NCBI GenBank assembly: GCA_963772335.1
Contig: CAVYXF010000010.1
Location: 310,001 to 374,000 of the forward strand
Source of the DNA: CAVYXF01 sp963772335
GTDB taxonomy: Bacteria; Pseudomonadota; Alphaproteobacteria; Rhizobiales; Rhodomicrobiaceae
Length of the DNA stretch: 64,000 nucleotides
Direction of reading: 5' to 3'
A program made the position numbers and the translations under genes. Positions 8,915-16,623 of the stretch are shown one piece after another (within the stretch, counting starts at the first letter, position 1; each line of letters opens with the position of its first letter). Under the pieces are notes generated by a model. It was given only the letters and a program-made list of their open reading frames with translations. It did no database searches and was not told where the DNA came from.

Positions 8915-9712
8915 TCAGGACGAGGGGGAGTGCAGGATTGCGGTGGAGTCCCGGCCATTCGAGCCGCCGGCCAGCGCCGCCCGCTCAGGTGCAGCGGCAC
9001 GATGGACAGGGGGACGTGAGCAGATGAACACCTTCTCGCCGCGCATCAGCCCGTAGCGGGAGACATGCGGCTCGATCGCGGTGTACTCCTCGACAATGAA
9101 GCCAGGCGCGGCGAGGCGCTCGCGGGCATCGCGGCCGAAGAAGCGGGCATGATCGCGCTGGCCGAAATAGAGGAGGCGCTCCGTTGGGCTGGTGCGTGCG
9201 GCATCCTCGAAGGTCTCGTCCCAGCCCTCAACGACCGGGAACATGGCGAGCAGGGTGCCTCCCGGACGGAGCACGCGGAACAACTCGCTCACGGCCTTTC
9301 GGTCGTCGACGTGCTCGAGCACGTGTAGGCAAATCACCACGTCATAGGAAGCGTCCTTGATGGTGAGCGCCTCGATGTTCTCCTTGCGGTCGACACCGGG
9401 AGCGAACAGGTCCGCAGTGGTGTAGGAGCGCGGGCGGCTGTCGAGAACCAATTCGCGGATGGCCGTCTCCGGGGCAAAATGCAGGACATCGCGGTTACAG
9501 AAGAAGTCGTATTCGCGATTGCCAAGCGTCAGCAGCCGGTGGCGCTCCAGCGAGCCGCATTTCGGACAAAGAATGTCGCAGGTGTAAGGATATCCGTAGC
9601 CCAGGAATTTGCCGTGATAACCGCAAAGCACGCATTCGCGCGGAAATTTGCCGAGGCTGCGCTTGATAGTCCGAGCCAAATATTTGAATGAATGCCAATA
9701 AGCCTTCAACAT
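8915..9712 (-). CDS. SAM-dependent methyltransferase with N-terminal Cys cluster
   Basis: A 265-residue class I methyltransferase-like protein. Residues 27-52 hold a CxxC...C...CPKC cluster that looks like a zinc ribbon. The following domain has HFAPE, then TTADLFAP at the cofactor-binding region, and YDVVICLHVLEHVDD and LRPGGTLLAMFPV, as in Methyltransf_11-type enzymes of polysaccharide loci. It is 88 bases upstream of the flippase gene in the same direction and is the first leftward gene of the cluster, divergent from the GH5 gene. It may methylate a sugar of the polymer; the substrate is unknown. Confidence 0.82.
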   Translation of the reverse strand: MLKAYWHSFKYLARTIKRSLGKFPRECVLCGYHGKFLGYGYPYTCDILCPKCGSLERHRLLTLGNREYDFFCNRDVLHFAPETAIRELVLDSRPRSYTTADLFAPGVDRKENIEALTIKDASYDVVICLHVLEHVDDRKAVSELFRVLRPGGTLLAMFPVVEGWDETFEDAARTSPTERLLYFGQRDHARFFGRDARERLAAPGFIVEEYTAIEPHVSRYGLMRGEKVFICSRPPVHRAAAPERAALAGGSNGRDSTAILHSPSS

Positions 9713-9915
9713 TCTCGCAAATGTCCTTTTACTCTGCGTTCGACCGAAAGTGATCGCGCGCGTTCGCTTACCAGAGGCCAGCGGGTTCGGGGCAATCTAC
9801 GTCGATGCGCTGAGACGATCATCCCAAGGTGGCCGCACATCCACAGAGAATTGCAACCTGTTAATATACACAACCTTAAATTGCACGAACGGCCATGGGG
9901 GCTAAGGTCGCCAGC

Positions 9916-11274
9916 ATGACAACCTTTGCAAAAAAGCTCCTCCTGCTCGCCGCTTTCGCCATGGTCGTCGGCACCGCACGAGCGGAAAATGGCAACTTCT
10001 CAGTCCGGCGCGCGATCAACATGGCGGACTGGTTCACCTGGCCGCGCTATGAGGCGGCGGGGGGCGGAATTGCCTGGCCGCCTTATAAGGACGAAAGGGG
10101 CGCTCAGGATCTTGCCACACTGAAGGCCTTGCGCGAGGCGGGCTTTGACACGGTAAGGCTGCCTGTCGATCCCGCGCCATTCATCGTCTTTAAGGACGAG
10201 CGCCGGACAGCCGTGTACGCCATGCTGTTCGAAACGCTCGCGCGCATCGAGACGGCCGGGCTGAATGCCATCATCGACATCCATCCCAACAGCCGGCATG
10301 CGGTCTGGGGGCAGAACGCGGTGATTGCCAGCGCTGAGGCGCCCGCGTTCACCGCCGTGGAGGAGGTCATCGGCGACATGGCGGGACGCCTCAAAGGCCA
10401 TACAAGCAGAGTGGCGCTGGAATTGCTGAACGAGCCCCGGCTCAAATGTAAAGGCCGCGAGCAGGCGCTCTGGCAGGAGATGGCGCAGCGTCTTGCGACG
10501 AAGGCCCGCTCAGCCAACCCTGAGCTGACGCTGATCATCACCGGGGCCTGCATCTCCACCCCAGAAGGGCTGATGGCGCTCGACCCGGCGCCGTTCGCGA
10601 AGGGTAGGACGGTCTATACCTTCCATTTCTACGAGCCGTTCAGCTTTACTCATCAAGGCGCGCAGTTCATTCCCTGGCCGGACAAATATCTGGACGGCGT
10701 ACCCTGGCCGGCCCATATCCGCCCGATTAGCGAACCTGCCGCTCTGCTCGAGGTGCAGATCGAGACCCAAAACAAACTTACTTATCTGGAGCGCACCGCC
10801 GCCCGGGCAAAGGCAATGCACAATCTGGAGCGCTATTACGCCCAGAAAGCGGATCAGAGCCTCATCGATAAGCGGTTCCGCGAGGTTGCGAACTGGGCGC
10901 AAGAACACGGCATCGCGCCGCAAAGCATCTTCATTGGCGAATTTGGCGTGCTGCGGCGCGAGCAGGGCAAGCCGGGGGCATTCTGCGGCGATCGCGCGCG
11001 CTGGCTTCGCGATGTGCGCCAGACGGCGGAAAGCTATGGCTTCGCCTGGTCTTATTTCAACTATGACGGGCCGTTCGGATTGGTGAAGGAGGGGACGAGG
11101 AGCGATTTCGATCCATCCCTGCTCGCCAGCCTTGGCCTGAGGCCCTCCTGTGCGGTCAGCAGCTCTGCGGAGACCTCTGGGCAAAGCGATGCTCGAGGTA
11201 CGGCCGCAATTCCGCCGAGTTGCGCTACGCTCTGTTCGGACCGGGCTGATGGACTGGCCCGGCAGCAACATTGA
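9916..11274 (+). CDS. Exported glycoside hydrolase family 5 (cellulase-like)
   Basis: A 452-residue secreted glycosidase. ATG at 9916 gives a clean signal peptide (KKLLLLAAFAMVVGTARA) and has aaggt upstream; an alternative ATG at 9895 adds seven residues. The GH5 catalytic acid/base lies in LELLNEP (Glu about 173) and the nucleophile in IFIGEFGV (Glu about 342); DIHPN and FHFYEPF also fit. Such enzymes beside Wzx/Wzy loci often trim or release the cognate polysaccharide. After the expected end of the barrel (SLLASLGL) there is an unusual tail of about 45 residues rich in Ser, Ala and Cys. It is divergent from the methyltransferase gene and convergent with the next gene. Confidence 0.9.
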   Translation: MTTFAKKLLLLAAFAMVVGTARAENGNFSVRRAINMADWFTWPRYEAAGGGIAWPPYKDERGAQDLATLKALREAGFDTVRLPVDPAPFIVFKDERRTAVYAMLFETLARIETAGLNAIIDIHPNSRHAVWGQNAVIASAEAPAFTAVEEVIGDMAGRLKGHTSRVALELLNEPRLKCKGREQALWQEMAQRLATKARSANPELTLIITGACISTPEGLMALDPAPFAKGRTVYTFHFYEPFSFTHQGAQFIPWPDKYLDGVPWPAHIRPISEPAALLEVQIETQNKLTYLERTAARAKAMHNLERYYAQKADQSLIDKRFREVANWAQEHGIAPQSIFIGEFGVLRREQGKPGAFCGDRARWLRDVRQTAESYGFAWSYFNYDGPFGLVKEGTRSDFDPSLLASLGLRPSCAVSSSAETSGQSDARGTAAIPPSCATLCSDRADGLARQQH

Positions 11275-11301
11275 AGCGATTGCGAGGTGCGCTCACATAG
11301 C

Positions 11302-11334
11302 AAAACCGCCGGCCCTTGCGAGCCGGCGGGGTTT
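11302..11334. terminator. Bidirectional rho-independent terminator
   Basis: A GC-rich stem (ccgccggc at 11306-11313 pairing with gccggcgg at 11322-11329, 8-nt loop) is flanked by AAAA on the left and GGTTT on the right. It therefore reads as an intrinsic terminator on both strands. It lies between the ends of the convergent GH5 gene and the small secreted-protein gene. Confidence 0.75.
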
Positions 11335-11379
11335 ACTCAACGCAACGGACTGACCTGCTACGCAACGCAACTCACGCTA

Positions 11380-11799
11380 TTACCGGCAGGGACGTGCAAC
11401 TGCCACACAGCCGGTGAGAGCACCGCCGGCGGGACCGCAGCTAACGGAGGCGCTACGAGCCGACCCCCAGCTCGAATAAGCCGGGCCGTGCACCGCGCGA
11501 GTCTCACGCTGCCACGAGAAGATCGCCGAGTTGCGGGCGAAGGCCGGGATCAGAAAGCGCCTTCCGGCCGCGCGGATCGTCGCCGCACAGGCATTGTCGT
11601 AGTAGCGCTTTCTCACGGGCGGGCGGTAGCTCGGCCGGTAAGCGCCGGGCTCGCAGCGCGCATCATCGGGGTGCTGGTAGCACAGACGGCTTTGGCTCCT
11701 CGGGCGATAGCTGTCGTCATAATCGTCGCCAGCCTGTGCGGTGCCGGCTAGGGCGCAAACGGCCAACATGGCGGCGCCCACCAGGGAAAGCTTCATCAT
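11380..11799 (-). CDS. Small secreted protein of an uncharacterised rhizobial family
   Basis: A 139-residue protein with a signal peptide ending near AGTAQAG. The mature part begins with an acidic/Tyr stretch and has several cysteines. From about residue 70 on, CAATIRAAGR, SAIFSWQRETRAVHGPAYSSW, ARSASVSC and VAVARPC match the pattern of a family of small exported proteins I recall from Hyphomicrobiales; their function is not known. Paired cysteines suggest disulphides in the periplasm. ATG 11799 is preceded by ggaga; the next codon is also ATG. It is a single gene, convergent with the GH5 gene. Confidence 0.65.
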   Translation of the reverse strand: MMKLSLVGAAMLAVCALAGTAQAGDDYDDSYRPRSQSRLCYQHPDDARCEPGAYRPSYRPPVRKRYYDNACAATIRAAGRRFLIPAFARNSAIFSWQRETRAVHGPAYSSWGSARSASVSCGPAGGALTGCVAVARPCR

Positions 11800-11974
11800 C
11801 GCAAAATCTCCATGAACGGCGTTTAAGTGCCCGGTTCGCCGTGTTCCCGGCCATTGAACTTGCGCTCAATGTAACGCGCCGAAACTGAACACGATCTGGC
11901 CGTCATGTTCATGAAGCATTTACTATTTTTTAAAGATTTCGGGCGGCAGCGGAAGGGAGCAGCGCCCCCACCAC

Positions 11975-13516
11975 CTATTCCCCGCCGGGCCTATAGCGCA
12001 GCACCGGCTGTCGCGCGGCGCGGGTCTCGTCAAGCCTGCGACGCGGGGCAAAGATTGGTGCTTCCTTGAAGCGCTGCTTCTCGCCTTCGCGGGCGCTAAC
12101 GGCCAGCTTGCGCAAAGCTTCAACGAACTGATCCAGACTGTGCCGGGATTCCGATTCCGTCGGCTCGATCAACATGGCGCCGTGAACGACGAGTGGGAAA
12201 TAGACCGTCATCGGATGGAAGCCCTCGTCGATCATCGCCTTAGCGAAATCGAGCGTGGTCAACCCAGTGCCCTTGAGGAAGCTCTCATCGAACAGCACCT
12301 CATGCATGCAGGGCTGGTCGCCGAAAGGCTGGGTCATGACATCGCGCAGGCCGGCGCGGATGTAATTGGCGTTGAGCACCGCATCTTCCGATGCCTGGCG
12401 GATACCGTCGGCACCGAAGCTCAGCATGTAAGTGAGCGCGCGGGTGAACATGCCCATCTGGCCGTGGAACGCAACAAGACGGCCGAACGGCTTTGCGCCC
12501 TCGCCTTCCCCGTGGTCCTCGACCAGCACCCACTCTTCGCCCTCGCGCTTCAGGAGCGGGAGCGGCGCGAACGGAGCGAGGGCCGCGGAGAACACCACCG
12601 GCCCCGCGCCCGGCCCACCGCCGCCATGGGGCGTGGAGAAGGTTTTGTGCAGGTTGATGTGCATGGCATCGATGCCGAGATCGCCGGGGCGCACCTTGCC
12701 GGCTATGGCGTTGAAATTGGCACCGTCGCAATAAAGGTAAGCGCCCGCCTCATGCAGCGCCGCGGCGATCGCAGCGATCTCCGGCTCGAACAGTCCGCAG
12801 GTATTGGGGTTGGTGAGCATCATCGCCGCGACATCGGGCCCGAGCGCGTCGCGCACCGCGCCGATATGCACCGTGCCGTCCTTACCGGCAGCAACCGCGC
12901 GCACCCGAAAACCAAGCAGCGCCGCCGTGGCCGGATTGGTGCCGTGCGCGGAATCCGGAACCAGCACCACGCGGCGCTTATCGGCCTCGCCGCGCGCCTC
13001 GAGCGCCGCTTTGATCGCGATCATGCCGCAGAGCTCACCGTGGGCGCCGGCCTTCGGCGAAAGCGCAACCGCCGGCATGCCGGTCAGCTTCTCCAGCCAG
13101 TCGGACAGCTCCGCCATCACCTCGATGGCCCCTCGCACCGTGCGCTGGGGCTGCAGCGGATGGATGTCGCCGAAGCCGGGCAGCCGCGCCATCTTCTCGT
13201 TGAGGCGCGGATTGTGCTTCATCGTGCAGGAGCCGAGCGGAAAGATTCCGGTGTCGATGGAATAGTTCTTCTGGCTGAGGCGCACATAATGGCGCACCGC
13301 CTCGGGCTCCGAGAGACCCGGTAGGCCCATCGGCTCTTCCCGCGCCAAACCGCCGAGCCGGTTTTCGACAGCCTCCGGCTCCTCCAGGTCGACCCCGCAG
13401 GTCTCGTTGCAGCCGATCTCGAAGATCAGCGGCTCCTCAATCTCAAGGCCCCGATTGCCGGTGAACGTCGCCGGCCGCTGCGCCGCAACAAAAGAGGTCT
13501 TCGGCATGTCTGTCAT
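11975..13516 (-). CDS. gcvPB: Glycine dehydrogenase (decarboxylating) subunit 2
   Basis: A 513-residue C-terminal half of split P-protein. With subunit 1 it decarboxylates glycine using PLP and loads the methylamine group on lipoyl-GcvH. The PLP-binding lysine is in DAMHINLHKTFSTPHGGGGPG. Other family signatures are SLGSCTMKHNPR, KAGAHGELCGM, DSAHGTNPATA and TNPNTCGLFEP. It overlaps the gcvPA stop by four bases (ATGA) and is last in the leftward operon gcvT-gcvH-gcvPA-gcvPB. Length is normal for the split form. Confidence 0.97.
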   Translation of the reverse strand: MTDMPKTSFVAAQRPATFTGNRGLEIEEPLIFEIGCNETCGVDLEEPEAVENRLGGLAREEPMGLPGLSEPEAVRHYVRLSQKNYSIDTGIFPLGSCTMKHNPRLNEKMARLPGFGDIHPLQPQRTVRGAIEVMAELSDWLEKLTGMPAVALSPKAGAHGELCGMIAIKAALEARGEADKRRVVLVPDSAHGTNPATAALLGFRVRAVAAGKDGTVHIGAVRDALGPDVAAMMLTNPNTCGLFEPEIAAIAAALHEAGAYLYCDGANFNAIAGKVRPGDLGIDAMHINLHKTFSTPHGGGGPGAGPVVFSAALAPFAPLPLLKREGEEWVLVEDHGEGEGAKPFGRLVAFHGQMGMFTRALTYMLSFGADGIRQASEDAVLNANYIRAGLRDVMTQPFGDQPCMHEVLFDESFLKGTGLTTLDFAKAMIDEGFHPMTVYFPLVVHGAMLIEPTESESRHSLDQFVEALRKLAVSAREGEKQRFKEAPIFAPRRRLDETRAARQPVLRYRPGGE

Positions 13517-14856
13517 GAAAGCACTTTCGTGAGGGCGCTCACATAAGAATTGCGATCATCGGGCGTCGTTAGCTCTGTTGCCGCCACAATAATGAGATCG
13601 TCAAGGTCCGAGGTATCGGGAAACAGGCGCGAGGCAGGAACACCCCCGATTACGCCTTCATCGACCAAGGCGTCGATGACTTCCGCCCCGGGCTTTGGCG
13701 TCCGAATCGTGAACTCGTTGAAGAAATGCGGGGTGATCACTTCAACACCCGGCACTTTGCCGAGCGCGTCGGCGAGCCGGGCGGCATTGGCGTGATTGAT
13801 GCGGGCAAGCTTCTTGAGGCCGGCCTCTCCCAGCAGGCTCATATGGATAGTGAACGCCAGTGCGCACAGCCCCGAATTGGTACAGATGTTGGAGGTCGCC
13901 TTCTCACGGCGGATATGCTGCTCGCGGGTGGCGAGCGTCAGCACGAAGCCGCGCTTGCCGGACTCGTCCACCGTCTCGCCGCAGAGCCGGCCCGGCATCT
14001 GGCGCACGAACTTGTCGCGCGTGGCGAACAGGCCGAGATAGGGACCGCCGAAATTGAGCCCGTTGCCGATCGACTGCCCCTCGGCCACCACGATATCAGC
14101 GCCCATCGAACCCGGCGAGCGCAGCGCGCCGAAGGAGACCGCCTCCGTCACGACGACAACCAGCAGCGCGCCGTGGCTATGCGCCAGCTCGGCGATGCGG
14201 GTGAGGTCCTGCACGCCGCCGAATATGCCGGGATATTGCACAACGACGCAGGACGTGTCGCCGTCGATCACGCCAGCGAAATCCTCCAGACCGGGTTGCG
14301 GCGGCATCGCCACGACCTCATGCTCGGACCAGTGCGCCAGCGTCTCGATCACGGCGCGGTAATGCGGATGCAGCGTGCGCGACAGCACTGCCTTATTGCG
14401 CCGGGTCACGCGATGCGCCATGAACACCGCCTCGGCAGCCGCGGTCGAGCCGTCATACATCGAGGCGTTGGCGACATCCATGCCGGTGAGCAGCGCGACC
14501 TGGGTCTGGAACTCGAACAGATATTGCAACGTGCCCTGCGCGATTTCCGGCTGATAAGGTGTGTAAGCGGTCATGAACTCGGAGCGCTGGATCAGATGAT
14601 CAACGCTCGCCGGCACATGATGTTTGTAGGCGCCGCAGCCGGCAAAGAACGGCACCGAGCCGGCGGGAATATTGCGGCCCGCGAGGCGGCCCATCGCGCG
14701 TTCGACGGCGATTTCGCTCTTGTGGCCGGGAAGGCCGTCGATCGAGGGCAGCAGGAATTCCGGCGGCACGGCCTTGAACAGCGCATCGATATTGGCAACG
14801 CCGACGGCCGTGAGCATAGCCTCGCGGTCCGCCTCATCATGCGGCAGATAACGCAT
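13513..14856 (-). CDS. gcvPA: Glycine dehydrogenase (decarboxylating) subunit 1
   Basis: A 447-residue N-terminal half of split P-protein, forming a heterotetramer with GcvPB. It starts MRYLPHDEADREAML and has FFAGCGAYKHHVPASVDHL, TAYTPYQPEIAQGTLQ, FEFQTQVALLTGMDVANASMYDG and EGQSIGNGLNFGGPYLG, all typical of this subunit. The start overlaps the gcvH stop by one base (TAATG) and the end overlaps gcvPB by four bases, so translation along the operon is coupled. Confidence 0.97.
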   Translation of the reverse strand: MRYLPHDEADREAMLTAVGVANIDALFKAVPPEFLLPSIDGLPGHKSEIAVERAMGRLAGRNIPAGSVPFFAGCGAYKHHVPASVDHLIQRSEFMTAYTPYQPEIAQGTLQYLFEFQTQVALLTGMDVANASMYDGSTAAAEAVFMAHRVTRRNKAVLSRTLHPHYRAVIETLAHWSEHEVVAMPPQPGLEDFAGVIDGDTSCVVVQYPGIFGGVQDLTRIAELAHSHGALLVVVVTEAVSFGALRSPGSMGADIVVAEGQSIGNGLNFGGPYLGLFATRDKFVRQMPGRLCGETVDESGKRGFVLTLATREQHIRREKATSNICTNSGLCALAFTIHMSLLGEAGLKKLARINHANAARLADALGKVPGVEVITPHFFNEFTIRTPKPGAEVIDALVDEGVIGGVPASRLFPDTSDLDDLIIVAATELTTPDDRNSYVSALTKVLS

Positions 14857-15233
14857 TACTCCAAAGTCTCCAGGTAGTCCCGATAGGCTTCCGCATTCAT
14901 GAGCTGATCAAGCTCGCGCGGATTGGAAATTTTCATCTTGAGAAACCAGGCGCCTTCCTCCGGCTCCTGATTGACGAGAGCGGGATTGGCAACGATTTCC
15001 TCGTTGGCCTCGACCACTTCACCGCCAACGGGTGCGTAGACCTCGCTCGCGGCCTTGACCAATTCGACGACGGCCGCCTCCTGGCCTTTGCTCAGCACCT
15101 TCCCCACCTGCGGCAGCTCGATATAGACGATGTCGCCGAGCTTTTCTTGGGCGTATTGGGTGATGCCGATCGTGCCGACGCCGTCCTCCACACGGATATA
15201 TTCGTGATCACTCGTATATCTCATGTCAGCCAT
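14856..15233 (-). CDS. gcvH: Glycine cleavage system H protein
   Basis: A 125-residue lipoyl carrier that shuttles the aminomethyl group between P, T and L proteins. The lipoylated lysine is in VVELVKAASEVYAPVGGEV; the usual Ser before VK is Leu here, which should not matter. ATG at 15233 (MADMRYTSDHEYIR) is used; MRYTSDHEY three codons later is possible. It overlaps the gcvT 3' end by eight bases and gcvPA by one. Confidence 0.96.
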   Translation of the reverse strand: MADMRYTSDHEYIRVEDGVGTIGITQYAQEKLGDIVYIELPQVGKVLSKGQEAAVVELVKAASEVYAPVGGEVVEANEEIVANPALVNQEPEEGAWFLKMKISNPRELDQLMNAEAYRDYLETLE

Positions 15234-16405
15234 GGTCTTGCCTCGACGATCTCTTGCGATGGTACCGGTGGGGGACGAAGGGCATGCTCACCACGGTCGC
15301 CGGATGGGGCGTGCCGCGGATCATGATGCTGAGCGGCGTGCCGATACTGGCCGAGGCGATCTCGACATAGCCCATTGCGATCGGCCCGCCAACACTGGGC
15401 GCGAAAGACCCGCTGGTGACCCGGCCGACGCTGGTCGCGCCGCCCGCGTCGCGGATCTCGCAGCCTTCACGTGCCGGTGCACGGCCTTCGAGCTTCAGGC
15501 CGACTCTGCGGCGCTCCGGCCCTTCGGCGAGCTCACGCTGAAGCCGGTCACTACCCGGGAAGCCGCCCTTCTCGCGCCGGCTCTTACCCACCGACCAGAG
15601 CAGATCAGCCTCGGCCGGCGAGGTCGCTTCATCGATGTCATGGCCATAGAGACAGAGGCCCGCCTCGAGCCGCAGCGTATCGCGCGCACCGAGTCCGATC
15701 GGCTTGACCGCCGGATGTCCAAGAAGCTTGCGGACAAGGTTCTCCGCCTCATCGGCCGTGGAGGGAGATCTCGAAGCCGTCCTCGCCGGTATAGCCGGAG
15801 CGGCTGACATGGCATTCAATGCCGGCCAGCTGCGCGCGGCGCGCGGTCATGAAGCCGAGCTCTGCGGCCTCGGGGCAAAGCTGCGCCATGACGGACGCGG
15901 CCTGCGGCCCCTGCAACGCGATCAGCGCGCGATCATCGACCGAGGCAAGCAGCACGCCTTGCGGCACATGCGCGGCGATATGGGCGTAGTCGACGGCCTT
16001 GCGCGCGGCGTTCACAACCAGCATCAAGCGCCCGTCCTCACTCGCATCGGCGGGGCGGGTCACCATCAGATCGTCGATGATGCCGCCCGCCTCATTGGTC
16101 AGCTGGGTATAGCGCTGGCGGCCATGGCCAAGCCCAAGCACATCGCCAGGGACAAGCGCTTCGAGCGCTGCGGCGGTGGTGGCGTAATCCGGGCCGATCA
16201 GGAAGGCCTGCCCCATATGCGAGACATCGAACAGACCGGCGGCCTCGCGGGTATGAAGATGCTCTTTGATAACACCCGCGGGATAGCTCACCGGCATGTC
16301 GTAGCCAGCGAACGGCACCATCTTCGCGCCGAGCTCAAGGTGAAGAGCGTGGAGCGGCGTTCGCTTCAGGGGCATTTCGGCGGGGTTGGCGCTGGACTGC
16401 ATCAT
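15226..16405 (-). pseudogene. gcvT: Aminomethyltransferase (glycine cleavage T protein), frameshifted
   Basis: The T protein transfers the methylene group from aminomethyl-GcvH to tetrahydrofolate. The gene is in two frames. The N-terminal part (start about 16405, or 16375 for MPLKRTPLHALH) has GLFDVSHMGQ, RYTQLTNEAGGIIDDLMVTR and SRSGYTGEDGFEISL, then meets a stop. The next frame picks up at once with ADEAENLVRKLLGHPAVKPIGLGARDTLRLEAG written across the junction, and ends at 15226 with a normal C terminus. One extra base near 15759 explains it; without it the protein would be about 380-392 residues, normal for GcvT. Downstream gcvH, gcvPA and gcvPB are intact, so a sequence error is as likely as a real mutation. 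Confidence 0.88.
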
Positions 16406-16574
16406 TTCCGTTTCGGTTCCCGCATCGGGAGTTGGCAACTGTCCGGCGCCGTATCAACGCCCAGCCCCCTCTGTCGCGAAACCCGAAAGCTGTCAAATGT
16501 AAAATTTTTGTTGTTTATTCGGCAAGTCTTTTGGGCTTGTTCACGGCAATGGTTGTGAATTGCGCTAACAAAGA

Positions 16575-16593
16575 GGGGCGGCCAAGCCGCCCC
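16575..16593 (-). terminator. Rho-independent terminator of the signalling operon
   Basis: ggggcggc (16575-16582) pairs with gccgcccc (16586-16593) around a 3-base loop. On the minus strand it is followed by tctttgtt. It lies about 30 bases beyond the stop of the hybrid kinase gene and before the gcv operon, which is transcribed in the same direction. Confidence 0.75.
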
Positions 16594-16623
16594 CGAGGTG
16601 ATTTATGCTGCAGGCTGGTGATT

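Noticed and set aside
12140..13324. A 394-residue open frame on the plus strand opposite gcvPB
   Set aside because: It is antisense to an unmistakable gcvPB, very rich in Arg, His and Ala, and shows no domain or ribosome site. The same holds for the long plus-strand frames opposite gcvPA, the kinases and the cox genes.
15745..15770. Programmed +1 frameshifting in gcvT
   Set aside because: No internal Shine-Dalgarno or known slippery codon pair is present, and similar one-base breaks occur in purL and bolA where no stop codon is nearby. An indel is simpler.
16406..16574. Possible glycine riboswitch upstream of gcvT
   Set aside because: The leader between the upstream terminator and gcvT is short, and I could not find the conserved core segments of the glycine aptamer.
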